From: Afipia sp. GAS231
GTDB taxonomy: Bacteria > Pseudomonadota > Alphaproteobacteria > Rhizobiales > Xanthobacteraceae
Direction of reading: 5' to 3'
Length of the DNA: 64,000 nucleotides
NCBI RefSeq assembly: GCF_900103365.1
Contig: NZ_LT629703.1
Coordinates: forward strand, 5,628,501-5,692,500
This document shows, one piece after another, positions 8,703-18,290 of the stretch; position 1 is the stretch's first letter, and each line of letters starts with the position of its first letter. Made by a program: the position numbers and the translations under genes. A model generated the notes under the pieces. It saw nothing but the letters and a program-made list of their open reading frames with translations. It had not been told where the DNA came from and ran no database searches.

Positions 8703-9164
8703 CTATCGCTGGATCGCGGAACCGGTCTGCCGCATCGCCTCGCCCAATGCCATGGCAGCCGCCATGGCCACATTGAGCGAGCGCAAACCCGGCTTGATCG
8801 GGATCACCAGCCGCGCATCGGCAACGGCGGCGACCTCGTCGGGAACGCCTGCGGATTCCCGCCCGAACAGCAGGATATCGTCCCGGCCGTAGCGGTAATC
8901 CAGATAGGAACCCGCCGCCTTGGTCGTAAACAGCACCAGCCGCAAGCCCGTCTCGTTACGCCATTGCTCGAATTTTGACCATGAGTCATGGCGGGTGATG
9001 GACACCTGGTCGAGATAGTCCATTCCCGCCCGGCGGAAATGCCGGTCCGACACCGGAAACCCCGCCGGCTCAATGATATGAGCGGCTACGTCCAGGCAGG
9101 CGCACAAGCGCAGAATCGTTCCGGTGTTCTGGGGGATATCGGGCTGGAATAACGCGAGGTGCAT
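8703..9164 (-). CDS. trmL: tRNA (cytidine(34)-2'-O)-methyltransferase
   Basis: A 153-residue SPOUT methyltransferase of the TrmL/YibK type, which 2'-O-methylates the wobble nucleotide of tRNA-Leu. It starts MHLALFQPDIPQNTGTILR, with the conserved PDIPQNTG motif, and has the trefoil-knot SAM-binding segments LLFGRESAGVP and IPIKPGLRSLNVA. Size matches single-domain TrmL. It is the first gene of the minus-strand run leading to queE, queD and hemF, and is divergent from petA. Confidence 0.94.
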   Translation of the reverse strand: MHLALFQPDIPQNTGTILRLCACLDVAAHIIEPAGFPVSDRHFRRAGMDYLDQVSITRHDSWSKFEQWRNETGLRLVLFTTKAAGSYLDYRYGRDDILLFGRESAGVPDEVAAVADARLVIPIKPGLRSLNVAMAAAMALGEAMRQTGSAIQR

Positions 9165-9441
9165 GATGTGGCGGCTTGTGAAGTCCGGATGAAATGTCTC
9201 GAATAAATCACGTCCGGCGCGGATTTAGTGCATTGCACCGTCGTCAGCCGATAGCGGGCTTGCGCTCGCCCGGCAAGGGTGCCAATAGAACGATTCTGGA
9301 CTGCCTGTTCCGCCTATCTGGCAGGGATAAAGCGGTCGTTCTGCCGCCGCGGGGGCCGCGGGCGCCGGCAGCCTCTTCCGGGCGCATTTTTGCGTCTGCG
9401 GGGCGGTTCCGCTGGCTGCAGATGAGAAAGGGCTTGGAATC

Positions 9442-9972
9442 GTGACGACAGCGTCTTCGGCGGACCATCCGACACGCCGTGATTTCCTTTTTGTTGCAAC
9501 GGGAGCCGTCGCCGCAATCGGCGCAGCCGCCACCGTGTGGCCGCTGGTTTCCCAGATGAACCCGGACGCCTCGACCATTGCGGCCGGCGCGCCGATCGAG
9601 GTCGACCTGGCCCCGATTGCTGAAGGACAGGACATCAAGGTGTTCTGGCGCGGCAAGCCGATCTACATCAGCCACCGTACCAAGAAGCAGATCGACGAGG
9701 CGCGCGCCGTGCCGGTCGCGAGCCTGCCCGATCCGGCCACGGATCAATCGCGGGTCAAGGACGGCCACGACCAGTGGCTGGTCGTCATCGGCATCTGCAC
9801 CCATCTCGGCTGCATCCCGATCGCCCATGAGGGCAATTACGACGGCTTCTTCTGCCCCTGCCACGGTTCGCAGTACGACTCCTCGGGCCGTATTCGCCAG
9901 GGGCCGGCGCCGGCCAACCTCCCGGTACCGCCTTACGCATTCGTTTCCGACACCAAAATCCAGATCGGCTAA
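9442..9972 (+). CDS. petA: Ubiquinol-cytochrome c reductase Rieske iron-sulfur subunit
   Basis: The Rieske protein (FbcF) of the cytochrome bc1 complex, 176 residues. A Tat-type signal-anchor, [10 protein letters not shown] plus a hydrophobic stretch, lies within residues 12-40. The [2Fe-2S] cluster is held by Cys119/His121 in CTHLGC and Cys138/His141 in CPCHGS, with Cys124 and Cys140 forming the disulfide. It moves electrons from ubiquinol at the Qo site to cytochrome c1. The start is GTG at 9442. The fused cytochrome b/c1 gene follows after 66 bases, so they form an operon. Confidence 0.97.
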   Translation: MTTASSADHPTRRDFLFVATGAVAAIGAAATVWPLVSQMNPDASTIAAGAPIEVDLAPIAEGQDIKVFWRGKPIYISHRTKKQIDEARAVPVASLPDPATDQSRVKDGHDQWLVVIGICTHLGCIPIAHEGNYDGFFCPCHGSQYDSSGRIRQGPAPANLPVPPYAFVSDTKIQIG

Positions 9973-10038
9973 GGGCTCGGACAACCGTCCGAGACCCCTT
10001 AATCCGTCGCGTCGTCTTACTTCCTCAGGATCGCATCA

Positions 10039-12105
10039 ATGAGCGGACCATCCGATTTTCAGCCGACCAATCCCGCCTTGAAGTGGATCGAACGGCGCCT
10101 CCCGATTATGGGACTCATGCATTCCTCGTTCGTGGCGTATCCGACGCCGCGTAACCTGAACTACTGGTGGACCTTCGGCGCCATCCTTTCGATGATGCTG
10201 GGTGTGCAGATCCTGACCGGCGTGATCCTGGCGATGCACTACACGCCGCATGCCGATCTCGCCTTCAAGTCGGTCGAACTGCTGGTCCGCGACGTCAATT
10301 ACGGCTGGCTGCTGCGCAACATCCACGCCTCCGGCGCTTCGATGTTCTTCCTCGCCGTCTACGTCCACATGTTCCGCGGCCTGTATTACGGGTCGTACAA
10401 GGAGCCGCGTGAAGTGCTCTGGATCCTCGGCGTCATCATCTACCTGCTGATGATGGCGACCGGCTTCATGGGTTACGTGCTGCCGTGGGGCCAGATGAGC
10501 TTCTGGGGCGCCACCGTCATCACCAACCTGTTCTCGGCCGTGCCGTATTTCGGCGAGAGCATCGTGACGCTGCTGTGGGGCGGCTATTCGGTCGGCAACC
10601 CGACGCTGAACCGCTTCTTCTCGCTGCACTACCTGCTGCCGTTCGTGATCGCCGGCGTGGTCGTGCTGCACATCTGGGCGCTGCACGTCGCGGGCCAGAA
10701 CAATCCGGCCGGCGTCGAGGCGAAGACCGAAAAGGACACCGTGCCTTTCACGCCCTACGCCACCATCAAGGATGCGTTCGGCGTTTCCTGCTTCATGCTG
10801 TTCTTCGCCTGGTTCATTTTCTACATGCCGAACTATCTCGGCGACGCCGACAACTACATTCCGGCGAACCCCGGCGTGACGCCCGCGCACATCGTGCCGG
10901 AATGGTATTACCTGCCGTTCTACGCGATCCTGCGCTCGATCCCGAACAAGCTCGCCGGCGTCGCCTGCATGTTCGGCGCGATCGTCGTGCTGGCGTTCCT
11001 GCCCTGGCTCGACAACGCCAAGACCCGTTCGTCGAAATATCGCCCGCTGGCCAAGCAGTTCTTCTGGATCTTCGTCGTCGTCTGCGTCCTGCTCGGCTAT
11101 CTCGGCGCGCAGCCGCCGGAAGGCATCTATGTGATAGCCGGCCGTATCCTGACTTTCTGCTACTTCGCTTATTTCCTGATCCTGCTGCCGCTCTTGAGCC
11201 GGATCGAGAAGCCCCGTCCGGTGCCGAATTCGATCGCCGCAGACGTGCTGTCGAAGTCGGTCGGCAAGGTCGCGGCATCGATCGCGATTGCGCTCGTCGT
11301 CGCCGGCAGTGTGTTCGCCGGCAGCGTGCAGAACGCCCGCGCCGAAGAGAATTCGGACTCGCCGCCCTCCCAGAAGTGGTCGTTCGCAGGTCCCTTGGGC
11401 AAGTTCGATCGCGGCTCGCTGCAGCGTGGCCTGAAGGTCTACAAGGAAGTCTGCTCGGCCTGCCACGCTTTGTCCTACATCGCGTTCCGCAACGTCGCCG
11501 ATCCCGGTGGCCCCGGTTATTCGGTGGCGCAGGCGTCGGCGCTGGCGGCCGAGTACAAGGTCAAGGACGGCCCGAACGATCAGGGCGAGATGTTCGAGCG
11601 GCCGGGCCGGTCCGCCGACTATTTCCCGTCGCCGTTCCCGAACGAGCAGGCGGCCCGCGCGGCCAATGGCGGCGCCTATCCGCCAGACCTGTCGCTGATC
11701 ACCAAGGCGCGTTCCTACAAGCGCGGCTTTCCGACCTTCATCTTCGACTTCTTCACCCAATACCAGGAACAGGGCCCGGACTACGTCGACGCGATCCTGC
11801 AGGGCTTTGAAGACAAGCCGCCGGCCGGCGTGGCCATCCCCGAGGGCTCCTACTACAACAAGTATTTCCCGGGCCACGCCATCAAGATGCCGAAGCCGCT
11901 CAGCGACGGCCAGGTGACCTTTGACGATGGTTCGCCGGCGACCGTTGCGCAATACGCCAAGGACGTCACCACGTTCCTGATGTGGGCCGCGGAACCGCAC
12001 ATGGAAGCGCGCAAGCAAATGGGCCTGCAGGTGTTCGTGTTCCTGATCCTGCTCAGCGTCTTGCTGTACTTCACCAAGAAGAAGGTCTGGGCCAACGCCC
12101 ACTGA
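10039..12105 (+). CDS. fbcH: Fused cytochrome b / cytochrome c1 precursor of the bc1 complex
   Basis: A single 688-residue polyprotein. Residues 1 to about 400 are cytochrome b, with the N-terminal [15 protein letters not shown] segment, the haem-binding helices and the PEWYYLPFY Qo-site motif. After an internal signal-like hydrophobic segment with the AxA-type site NARA just before Glu436, cytochrome c1 begins; its haem site is CSACH at 472-476, and a C-terminal anchor lies near 665-685. In Bradyrhizobium japonicum the homologous fbcH product is known to be split into the two cytochromes. The organisation here is the same. A terminator follows. Confidence 0.97.
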   Translation: MSGPSDFQPTNPALKWIERRLPIMGLMHSSFVAYPTPRNLNYWWTFGAILSMMLGVQILTGVILAMHYTPHADLAFKSVELLVRDVNYGWLLRNIHASGASMFFLAVYVHMFRGLYYGSYKEPREVLWILGVIIYLLMMATGFMGYVLPWGQMSFWGATVITNLFSAVPYFGESIVTLLWGGYSVGNPTLNRFFSLHYLLPFVIAGVVVLHIWALHVAGQNNPAGVEAKTEKDTVPFTPYATIKDAFGVSCFMLFFAWFIFYMPNYLGDADNYIPANPGVTPAHIVPEWYYLPFYAILRSIPNKLAGVACMFGAIVVLAFLPWLDNAKTRSSKYRPLAKQFFWIFVVVCVLLGYLGAQPPEGIYVIAGRILTFCYFAYFLILLPLLSRIEKPRPVPNSIAADVLSKSVGKVAASIAIALVVAGSVFAGSVQNARAEENSDSPPSQKWSFAGPLGKFDRGSLQRGLKVYKEVCSACHALSYIAFRNVADPGGPGYSVAQASALAAEYKVKDGPNDQGEMFERPGRSADYFPSPFPNEQAARAANGGAYPPDLSLITKARSYKRGFPTFIFDFFTQYQEQGPDYVDAILQGFEDKPPAGVAIPEGSYYNKYFPGHAIKMPKPLSDGQVTFDDGSPATVAQYAKDVTTFLMWAAEPHMEARKQMGLQVFVFLILLSVLLYFTKKKVWANAH

Positions 12106-12129
12106 GACCGCCTTCGACAGCGAATTCGT

Positions 12130-12156
12130 AAAAAGCCCCTGCGGGGGCTTTTTTGT
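12130..12156 (+). terminator. Rho-independent terminator after the bc1 operon
   Basis: A GC-rich hairpin, AAAGCCCC-tgc-GGGGGCTTT, ends in a run of six T residues about 25 bases after the fbcH stop codon. This is the clearest intrinsic terminator in the window. Confidence 0.93.
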
Positions 12157-12258
12157 TGTCTTGAAATGTTCGCGAGGCAGGCGAAGCACTGATTGCTTCG
12201 CGGCTGTAGTGCGGACAAAATGCCCGCCAATCAGCCAGAAAACATCCCGGAGGAAATC

Positions 12259-12933
12259 ATGGGTACCAGCATCAGCTTCAAGCGCCCGGACGGCAAGGAC
12301 GCCAACGGCTACCTCGCCAATGCCGCGCGCGGCAATGCGCCGGGCGTGGTCGTGATCCAGGAATGGTGGGGGCTGTCGGACCAGATCAAGGGCCTGTGCG
12401 ACCGCTTCGCGGTGGCGGGCTTCGACGCGCTGGCGCCCGATCTCTACAAGGGCAAGGTGGTGCCGTATCACGACACCGACGCCGCGGGCAAAGAGATGAA
12501 CTCGCTGGATTTCATGGACGCCACCACGCAGACCGTGCGCGGCGCCGCGCAATATCTGTCAAAGAACGGCGCCAAAGTCGGCCTGACCGGTTTCTGCCTC
12601 GGCGGTGCCGTGACCATCATCGGCGCCGTCAAGGTGCCCGAACTCACCGCCGGCGTCGTGTTCTACGGCATTCCGCCGGAGCAGGCGGCCAAGCCCGCCG
12701 ACGTCAAAATTCCACTGCAGGCCCATTTCGCCAACAAGGACGACTGGTGCACGCCCGCGCTGATCGACGGTTTCGAGAAGGCGATGAAAGCCGCCGGAAA
12801 ATCGCTCGAGCTGTTTCGCTATGACGCCGAACACGCCTTTGTCAACGAGCAGCGGCAATCGGTGCATGACCGGAAGGCCGCCGAACTCGCCTGGGGCAGG
12901 GCGACGGAGTTCTTCAAAAAGCACCTCGGATGA
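12259..12933 (+). CDS. Dienelactone hydrolase family protein
   Basis: A 224-residue alpha/beta hydrolase of the dienelactone hydrolase family. The nucleophile is Cys113 in GFCLGG, with the acid in NKDDWC (about 161-162) and His192 in DAEHAF; the early oxyanion segment VIQEWWGL is also typical. These enzymes open dienelactones or act as general carboxyl esterases; nothing here fixes the substrate. ATG at 12259 with GGAGGA upstream is clearly the start. It overlaps the next gene by an ATGA, suggesting a two-gene operon. Confidence 0.9.
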   Translation: MGTSISFKRPDGKDANGYLANAARGNAPGVVVIQEWWGLSDQIKGLCDRFAVAGFDALAPDLYKGKVVPYHDTDAAGKEMNSLDFMDATTQTVRGAAQYLSKNGAKVGLTGFCLGGAVTIIGAVKVPELTAGVVFYGIPPEQAAKPADVKIPLQAHFANKDDWCTPALIDGFEKAMKAAGKSLELFRYDAEHAFVNEQRQSVHDRKAAELAWGRATEFFKKHLG

Positions 12934-13832
12934 GAATGAAAGTCTTCTGTACAGGGGCGTCCGGCTATATCGGCGGATCGGTGGCAGCCCATCTGGTTGC
13001 CGCCGGGCATCAGGTCACCGGCCTCGTCCGCTCGCAGGAAAAGGCCGATGCGGTTCGCGCCCGGGGCATTCAGCCTTTGCTGGGAACGCTTGATGACGCC
13101 GAATGTCTGATGCAAGCGGCACGCGCCGCCGACATCGTCGTCAATGCGGCGAGCGCCGATCAAAAGGGCGCGGTCACGGCCCTGCTTGACGCGCTGGGGG
13201 GAAGCGGCAAGCCGTTCGTCCACACCTCTGGATCAAGCATCATCGGCACGCGGTCCAAGGGCCAGCGCTCCGATGCGGTGTTCGATGAAGACACGCCGTT
13301 CACGCCATCGCCCACCCGCGCGGCCCGGGTCGCGCTGAACGAACTCATCCTTTCCTATCGCGACAAGGGTTGTCGTCCCGTCATCGTTTGCCCGAGCCTG
13401 ATCTACGGCCTCGGCCTTGGCGTCGAGCAGCACTCGACGCAGGTGCCGCTGTTGATTGACCTGGCGAAAAAAAGAGGTTGTGCCGCACATGCCGGGCCGG
13501 GCGAGAACATCTGGTCGAACGTGCATATCGACGATCTGGTGACGCTCTATGCGCTCGCCATCGAGAAGGCGCCGGCGGGCGCGTTCTTCTTTGCCGAGAA
13601 CGGCGAAAATTCGATGCGCGAGGTGTGCGAGGCCATCAACCGCAGGCTGGGTCTTGCAGGACCACCGACGGCGATGTCGATGCAAGAGGCGGCCGCCGAA
13701 TGGGGCGAGGGCACGGCCGAGGATACGATGGCTTCCAACAGCAGGGTGCGCGCGGTCCGGGCGCGGCAACTCGGCTGGAAGCCGAAAGCGCGGAGCCTGA
13801 TCGAGGAGATCGAGCAGGGGTGTTACCGGTAG
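12930..13832 (+). CDS. NAD(P)-dependent epimerase/dehydratase (extended SDR)
   Basis: A 300-residue Rossmann-fold protein with the nucleotide motif TGASGYIGGSVAAHL near the N-terminus, and downstream the LIYGLGLGVEQHS and IWSNVHIDDL segments typical of atypical extended SDRs. The usual YxxxK active site is not obvious, which places it near the NmrA-like or atypical SDR groups, so catalysis is uncertain. Its start overlaps the dienelactone hydrolase stop. A second ATG six bases in is an equally possible start. Confidence 0.85.
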   Translation: MRMKVFCTGASGYIGGSVAAHLVAAGHQVTGLVRSQEKADAVRARGIQPLLGTLDDAECLMQAARAADIVVNAASADQKGAVTALLDALGGSGKPFVHTSGSSIIGTRSKGQRSDAVFDEDTPFTPSPTRAARVALNELILSYRDKGCRPVIVCPSLIYGLGLGVEQHSTQVPLLIDLAKKRGCAAHAGPGENIWSNVHIDDLVTLYALAIEKAPAGAFFFAENGENSMREVCEAINRRLGLAGPPTAMSMQEAAAEWGEGTAEDTMASNSRVRAVRARQLGWKPKARSLIEEIEQGCYR

Positions 13833-13868
13833 CGGCAGCCGACCCGATATCTTATCGGTCGGACGCAG

Positions 13869-14861
13869 CTATTGCTTGACCCCGTCCCACCACGCGCAGG
13901 TCCCCGACATCAGCTTGTAATTGCCTTCCATCACCTGCACCGGGGCGCGCAGCCCGCTGGCCGCGGCATGCATCCGCATCTCGCGCGCGACTGCGCGGTC
14001 TTTCTCCGGCAGCCAGACCCGCTCGTGCCCCCACATGCTCGGGCCGTCGAACATTTCGACTGGCTGCCATGTCGCGGGATCGATCTCGCGGCCGCCCCAG
14101 CCGCATTCGATCATGAACGAGGACGGCGTCTTGGCGTAGAACGAGGTCATAAAATCGTTGGTGTGGCGGCCGAGCGTGACGCCGATGCGATTCTCTTGCG
14201 TCAGCGCGATATCGTAAGCCTGTCCGACATCGTCGAGCGAATACAGTTCGACCATCAGGTGGTGCATGCCGCTGGTGCCGGTCTCGATCAGCGCCAGGCT
14301 GTGGTGACGCGCGTTGACGTGGAAGAAATAGGCGCGGAACGGCTTTTCGATATAGTCGGAAAGCCCGAAGCCGAGCACGTCGACGTAGAACGCCTTCATC
14401 GGATCGATGTTCTCGACCGTCAACACGGCGTGGCCGAGCCCGAGCGGGCCGGTGCGGAAACCCGAGATCGAACGTCCCGGGCTGAACGGCGTCTCGTCGA
14501 TTTCGGGGCCGTAAAACGCTTCGAGCCGGTTGCCGGCGGGATCGCGGAACGAAATCAGGCTGCGCACGCGCCGCGCATCGGCCAGCGTCTGCGGTTCGGC
14601 GATAACACGGACGCCGGCCTGCTCCAGCCGGGCCGCGAGCGCGTTCAGAGCGGCAGCGTCCGCCACCTCCCAGCCGAAAAAGCGCGTGCCTTCGCCCATG
14701 GCGCGGTCGATGACGATGCGTTGTTTGCGGTCGTCCATCCGGAACGCCAGCAGCGAATTGCCGCGCTCGACCGCCTGCAAGCCCACGAGGCCGGTGCCGA
14801 ATTGCCGCCAGTCGTCGAGGGCATCAGATCCGAACCCCGCATATCCCAATCCCTGCAACAT
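13869..14861 (-). CDS. Type I extradiol ring-cleavage dioxygenase (VOC superfamily)
   Basis: A 330-residue two-domain vicinal-oxygen-chelate protein resembling 2,3-dihydroxybiphenyl 1,2-dioxygenase. The C-terminal domain has the Fe(II) ligands: His144 in GLGHAVLTV, His200 or His201 in SGMHHLMVE, and Glu252 in FMIECGWGG. Such enzymes cleave catechols next to the hydroxyls using O2. No companion aromatic-pathway genes are adjacent, so the substrate is unknown. ATG at 14861, with GGAAGGAGA upstream, is preferred over a longer frame. Confidence 0.85.
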   Translation of the reverse strand: MLQGLGYAGFGSDALDDWRQFGTGLVGLQAVERGNSLLAFRMDDRKQRIVIDRAMGEGTRFFGWEVADAAALNALAARLEQAGVRVIAEPQTLADARRVRSLISFRDPAGNRLEAFYGPEIDETPFSPGRSISGFRTGPLGLGHAVLTVENIDPMKAFYVDVLGFGLSDYIEKPFRAYFFHVNARHHSLALIETGTSGMHHLMVELYSLDDVGQAYDIALTQENRIGVTLGRHTNDFMTSFYAKTPSSFMIECGWGGREIDPATWQPVEMFDGPSMWGHERVWLPEKDRAVAREMRMHAAASGLRAPVQVMEGNYKLMSGTCAWWDGVKQ

Positions 14862-15007
14862 GCTGCGTCTCCTTCCGGTCCGGTTCAAAGGTGCCGTTTC
14901 CTGGCACTTTAACCCGAATTTTCGGCGATGCGAGCTTTCTCGTTGCCGACCGCCTGTGCCTCGGATTGGAAGTGGGCGCGTTGACGTACCGAATACGCGT
15001 TGCTTAA

Positions 15008-15691
15008 GTGGTCTCGCCTTGGGGTTGCCGGATCAAAACCTTGCTTGTCAGATTTGCCGGAGTTTCATCCGTTGTCCGCGCCGTCCCTTTCGTTCTCCGG
15101 GCAGGTGCCTTGTGCTGCACCGTTGCGCTGATCACGGCTCATCCGTCCTTGGCACAGGCTCCGTTGGCACAGGCTCCCTTCGTAACCATCGAGGGTAATC
15201 TCGAGAGTACTGCCTGGTGGGTCCTTGCCGATTTCCATCCGTTTACGACGGAGGTCCGCGGCATTCCCGTCAACCAGATCCGCAGGAACTGGTGCAAGGC
15301 GACCGAATTCCGCAAGGACCTCATTCCAAAAGAGCTGCTCGTCGTGAACGGCACGGATCAGATGGAAGAAGCCAAGCTGTCTTTCGCATTGCAGGGCCAT
15401 TTCGACGGTTCGGCGACAACGCAGGTCGCATTGGTCGGGGTTTATCAGGAATGCTCGGGCCAAAAGGGCAGGTTCGTCCTGATTATCGACCAACCGGCCA
15501 ACGCCAACGGGAAAGCGAAAATCCGGTTCGTCAGCGCCTTGCCGACCGGCCATCAATTCGGAGTGCTGTCGCAGGGCGAAGACAACGCGATCGCCGCTTG
15601 GGGCTGCATGGAATGTGACGACCGCTCGGTCCTGAAATGGGATCGGAAGAAGCGCAAATTTGATTGGCTGCGTGAGCCCGATGATGAATAA
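15008..15691 (+). CDS. Putative secreted protein of unknown function
   Basis: An open frame of up to 227 residues that I do not recognise. The N-terminus has a hydrophobic segment ending in AHPSLAQA, which looks like a signal peptide cleaved near residue 50, then a small globular part containing AWWVLADFHPF and a Cys-rich end (AAWGCMECDD). The start is unclear: GTG at 15008 is the longest and later GTG or TTG codons would shorten the pre-signal region. It stands alone just upstream of the trp leader. Confidence 0.6.
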   Translation: MVSPWGCRIKTLLVRFAGVSSVVRAVPFVLRAGALCCTVALITAHPSLAQAPLAQAPFVTIEGNLESTAWWVLADFHPFTTEVRGIPVNQIRRNWCKATEFRKDLIPKELLVVNGTDQMEEAKLSFALQGHFDGSATTQVALVGVYQECSGQKGRFVLIIDQPANANGKAKIRFVSALPTGHQFGVLSQGEDNAIAAWGCMECDDRSVLKWDRKKRKFDWLREPDDE

Positions 15692-15847
15692 GCGGCAAGT
15701 CCGAGGCACTGGAACGCCCCCTGCGTGCCGGACAGGTCCGATCTCGGCCGGCGAGGCTCAAATCTGAACCCGTGCCTTATCGGCAGGCAGCCGGCGCGGC
15801 CGGGCCATCCCTTGACATCGTCCCCGGCGGATGGTGATAAAACCGCC

Positions 15848-15895
15848 ATGAACACCGTTATCAGCCCATCCCGTCTTTGGTGGCGCACCTCTTAA
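15848..15895 (+). CDS. trpL: trp operon leader peptide
   Basis: A 15-codon reading frame, MNTVISPSRLWWRTS, with tandem tryptophan codons (TGGTGG) four codons before its TAA. It lies about 115 bases upstream of the anthranilate synthase gene. Tandem Trp codons in a short frame ahead of trpE are the classic sensor for ribosome-mediated attenuation, and Trp-rich leader peptides of this kind are known before trpE(G) in other rhizobia. The stop codon sits in the loop of a hairpin formed by the following sequence. Confidence 0.88.
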   Translation: MNTVISPSRLWWRTS

Positions 15896-15968
15896 AGAGG
15901 TGGCCGGTGCGATTTCATTTTCTCAAATCGTCGAAGGTCGCCATCGCAGTGCGACGGTCCTTCGTTTG
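15884..15968 (+). promoter_or_regulatory. Tryptophan attenuator: alternative RNA hairpins ahead of trpE(G)
   Basis: Three mutually exclusive structures can be drawn. Segment 1:2 pairs CGCACC (15884-15889) with GGTGCG (15906-15911) and contains the perfect inner palindrome CACCTCTT/AAGAGGTG around the trpL stop. Segment 2:3 pairs TGCGAT (15908-15913) with ATCGCA (15943-15948). Segment 3:4 pairs CGAAGG-TCGC (15932-15941) with GCGA-CCTTCG (15951-15964, with a four-base bulge) and is followed by TTTGTCCT. A ribosome stalled on the Trp codons would block 1:2 and favour 2:3, preventing 3:4. The terminator lacks a long T-run. Confidence 0.72.
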
Positions 15969-16010
15969 TCCTGTGTGGCGCTCCCTCCCCAAGTTTCGTA
16001 AGAGGATCAC

Positions 16011-18173
16011 ATGAACAGGACAGCTTTCTCCCTGCCGGAGCACAGCGAATACCGGACCCGCGGCGGCCTCGTGGTGTCGCGGGCGGTCGAGCAGTTCACC
16101 GGCAATGCCAAGCGCCTCGACGACCTGATCGACCTGCTCGATCGCCGCCCCGGCGTGGTGCTGTCCTCGGGCACCACGGTGCCGGGCCGCTATGAGAGTT
16201 TCGACTTCGGCTTTGCCGATCCGCCGCTGGTGCTGGAAACCACGAGCTCCAACTTCACGCTGACCGCGCTCAACGCGCGTGGCGAAGTGCTGATCGCCTT
16301 TCTCGCCGACGCGCTGCGCGAGCCCTGCGTCGTCATCTCGGACAAGAGCGCAACCCGCCTGGCCGGACATATCGTCCGCGGCGCGGCGCCTGTCGACGAA
16401 GACCAGCGCACCCGCCGCGCCAGCGTGATGTCGCTGGTGCGGGATATCGTTGCTTCCCTGTCGGCCAATGACGATCCGATGCTCGGCCTGTACGGGGCGT
16501 TTGCCTATGACCTGGTGTTCCAGATCGAGGACCTCGTGCAGAAGCGTGCGCGTGAGGCCGACCAGCGCGATATCGTACTGTATGTGCCGGATCGTATCCT
16601 GGCCTACGACCGTGCCACCGGCCGCGGTGTGATGCTGAGCTATGATTTCGCCTGGAACGGCAAGTCGACCGCGGGCCTGCCGCGCGACACTGCCGAGAGC
16701 AGCTACGCCAAATCGCCGCGGCAGGGATTTGCCGATCACGCGCCCGGCGAATATCAGGCGACCGTCGAAGTCGCCCGCGCCGCGTTCGCGCGTGGCGACC
16801 TGTTCGAAGCGGTGCCGGGACAGTTGTTTGCCGAGCCCTGCGAGCGCTCACCGGCGGAAGTATTCCAGCGGCTGTGCCGGATCAACCCGTCACCCTATGG
16901 CGCGCTGATGAATCTCGGCGACGGCGAGTTTCTGGTGTCGGCCTCGCCGGAAATGTTCGTGCGTTCCGACGGCCGCCGGGTCGAGACCTGCCCGATCTCG
17001 GGCACGATCGCGCGCGGTGCGGATGCGATCGGCGATGCCGAGCAGATCCGGCAGTTACTGAATTCGGAAAAAGACGAATTCGAACTCAACATGTGCACCG
17101 ACGTCGATCGCAACGACAAGGCGCGGGTCTGCGTGCCCGGGACGATCAAAGTTCTCGCGCGACGGCAGATCGAGACCTATTCGAAACTGTTTCACACCGT
17201 CGACCATGTCGAAGGCATTCTGCGGCCCGGCTTCGACTCGCTCGATGCGTTCCTGACCCATGCGTGGGCGGTGACGGTGACCGGCGCGCCGAAACTGTGG
17301 GCGATGCAGTTCGTCGAGGACAATGAGCGCTCGTCGCGGCGCTGGTATGCCGGCGCCATCGGCGCGGTGAATTTCGACGGCAGCATCAATACCGGGCTCA
17401 CCATCCGCACCATCCGGATGAAGGACGGCCTCGCTGAAGTGCGCGTCGGCGCCACCTGTTTGTTTGATTCCGATCCCGCCGCCGAAGACCGCGAATGCCA
17501 GGTCAAGGCGGCGGCGCTGTTCCAGGCGCTGCGCGGCGATCCGCCAAAGCCGCTGTCGGACGTTGCGCCGGACGCGACCGGTTCAGGCAAGAAGGTGCTC
17601 CTGATCGATCACGACGACAGCTTCGTGCACATGCTGGCGGATTATTTCCGACAAGTGGGCGCCGACGTCACCGTGGTCCGGCATGTGCATGCGCAGGACA
17701 TGCTGAAGAAGAAATGGGATCTGCTGGTGCTGTCGCCCGGCCCGGGAAGGCCTGAGGATTTCGGGATTTCGAAAACCATTGGCACCGCGCTCGACAACAA
17801 GCTGCCGATTTTCGGCGTCTGCCTCGGCGTGCAGGCGATCGGCGAATATTTTGGCGGCCAACTCGGTCAGCTCGGCCAGCCCGCGCACGGACGGCCGTCG
17901 CGAATCCAGGTGCGGGGCGGACGCTTGATGCAGAACCTGCCCAACGAAATCGTCATCGGCCGCTATCATTCGCTCTTCGTCGAGCGCGACAGCGTGCCTG
18001 ACGTGCTCGAGGTCACCGCGACCACCGAGGACGGCGTCGCGATGGCGATCGAACACAAATCATTGCCGGTCGGCGGCGTGCAGTTTCACCCGGAGTCGCT
18101 GATGTCGCTCGGGGGCGAGGTCGGCCTGCGCATTGTCGAGAACGCGTTCCGGCTCGGCGTGGGGACTAATTGA
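16011..18173 (+). CDS. trpE(G): Fused anthranilate synthase, TrpE-TrpG
   Basis: A 720-residue fusion of both anthranilate synthase components, converting chorismate plus glutamine to anthranilate as the first step of tryptophan synthesis. The chorismate-binding domain spans about residues 160-500, including SASPEMFVR, CPISGTIARG and the DVDRNDKARVC signature. The C-terminal glutamine amidotransferase starts near 528 and has Cys604 in FGVCLGVQA and His693/Glu695 in FHPES. Fused trpE(G) genes are typical of rhizobia. Expression should be governed by the upstream leader and attenuator. Confidence 0.97.
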   Translation: MNRTAFSLPEHSEYRTRGGLVVSRAVEQFTGNAKRLDDLIDLLDRRPGVVLSSGTTVPGRYESFDFGFADPPLVLETTSSNFTLTALNARGEVLIAFLADALREPCVVISDKSATRLAGHIVRGAAPVDEDQRTRRASVMSLVRDIVASLSANDDPMLGLYGAFAYDLVFQIEDLVQKRAREADQRDIVLYVPDRILAYDRATGRGVMLSYDFAWNGKSTAGLPRDTAESSYAKSPRQGFADHAPGEYQATVEVARAAFARGDLFEAVPGQLFAEPCERSPAEVFQRLCRINPSPYGALMNLGDGEFLVSASPEMFVRSDGRRVETCPISGTIARGADAIGDAEQIRQLLNSEKDEFELNMCTDVDRNDKARVCVPGTIKVLARRQIETYSKLFHTVDHVEGILRPGFDSLDAFLTHAWAVTVTGAPKLWAMQFVEDNERSSRRWYAGAIGAVNFDGSINTGLTIRTIRMKDGLAEVRVGATCLFDSDPAAEDRECQVKAAALFQALRGDPPKPLSDVAPDATGSGKKVLLIDHDDSFVHMLADYFRQVGADVTVVRHVHAQDMLKKKWDLLVLSPGPGRPEDFGISKTIGTALDNKLPIFGVCLGVQAIGEYFGGQLGQLGQPAHGRPSRIQVRGGRLMQNLPNEIVIGRYHSLFVERDSVPDVLEVTATTEDGVAMAIEHKSLPVGGVQFHPESLMSLGGEVGLRIVENAFRLGVGTN

Positions 18174-18190
18174 TTGCGTATTTTCAAACT

Positions 18191-18272
18191 CGTCATTCCG
18201 GGATGGTGCACAAGCACCAGACCCGGAATCTCGAGATTCCGGGTTCGATGCTTCGCATCGCCCCGGAATGAC
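18191..18272. repeat. Intergenic repeat family C, copy 1
   Basis: An 80-base palindromic element beginning CGTCATTCCGGG and ending CCCCGGAATGACA, with the central palindrome CCCGGAATCTCGAGATTCCGGG split by CTCGAG. Copies lie near 22289 and 61839 with the same ends and core but a variable arm. It sits between trpE(G) and apt and may form a strong bidirectional hairpin in RNA. Confidence 0.88.
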
Positions 18273-18290
18273 ATCTGAGAGAAACAGCGA

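Noticed and set aside
9165..9441. An 83-residue plus-strand frame upstream of petA
   Set aside because: Arginine-rich translation with no conserved motif; the stretch is more likely the divergent promoter region of trmL and petA.
10036..12552. An 838-residue open frame on the minus strand opposite the cytochrome b/c1 gene
   Set aside because: It is a shadow produced by high GC and codon bias. The opposite strand encodes a clear bc1 polyprotein with haem motifs and the antisense translation is arginine- and histidine-rich with no domain.
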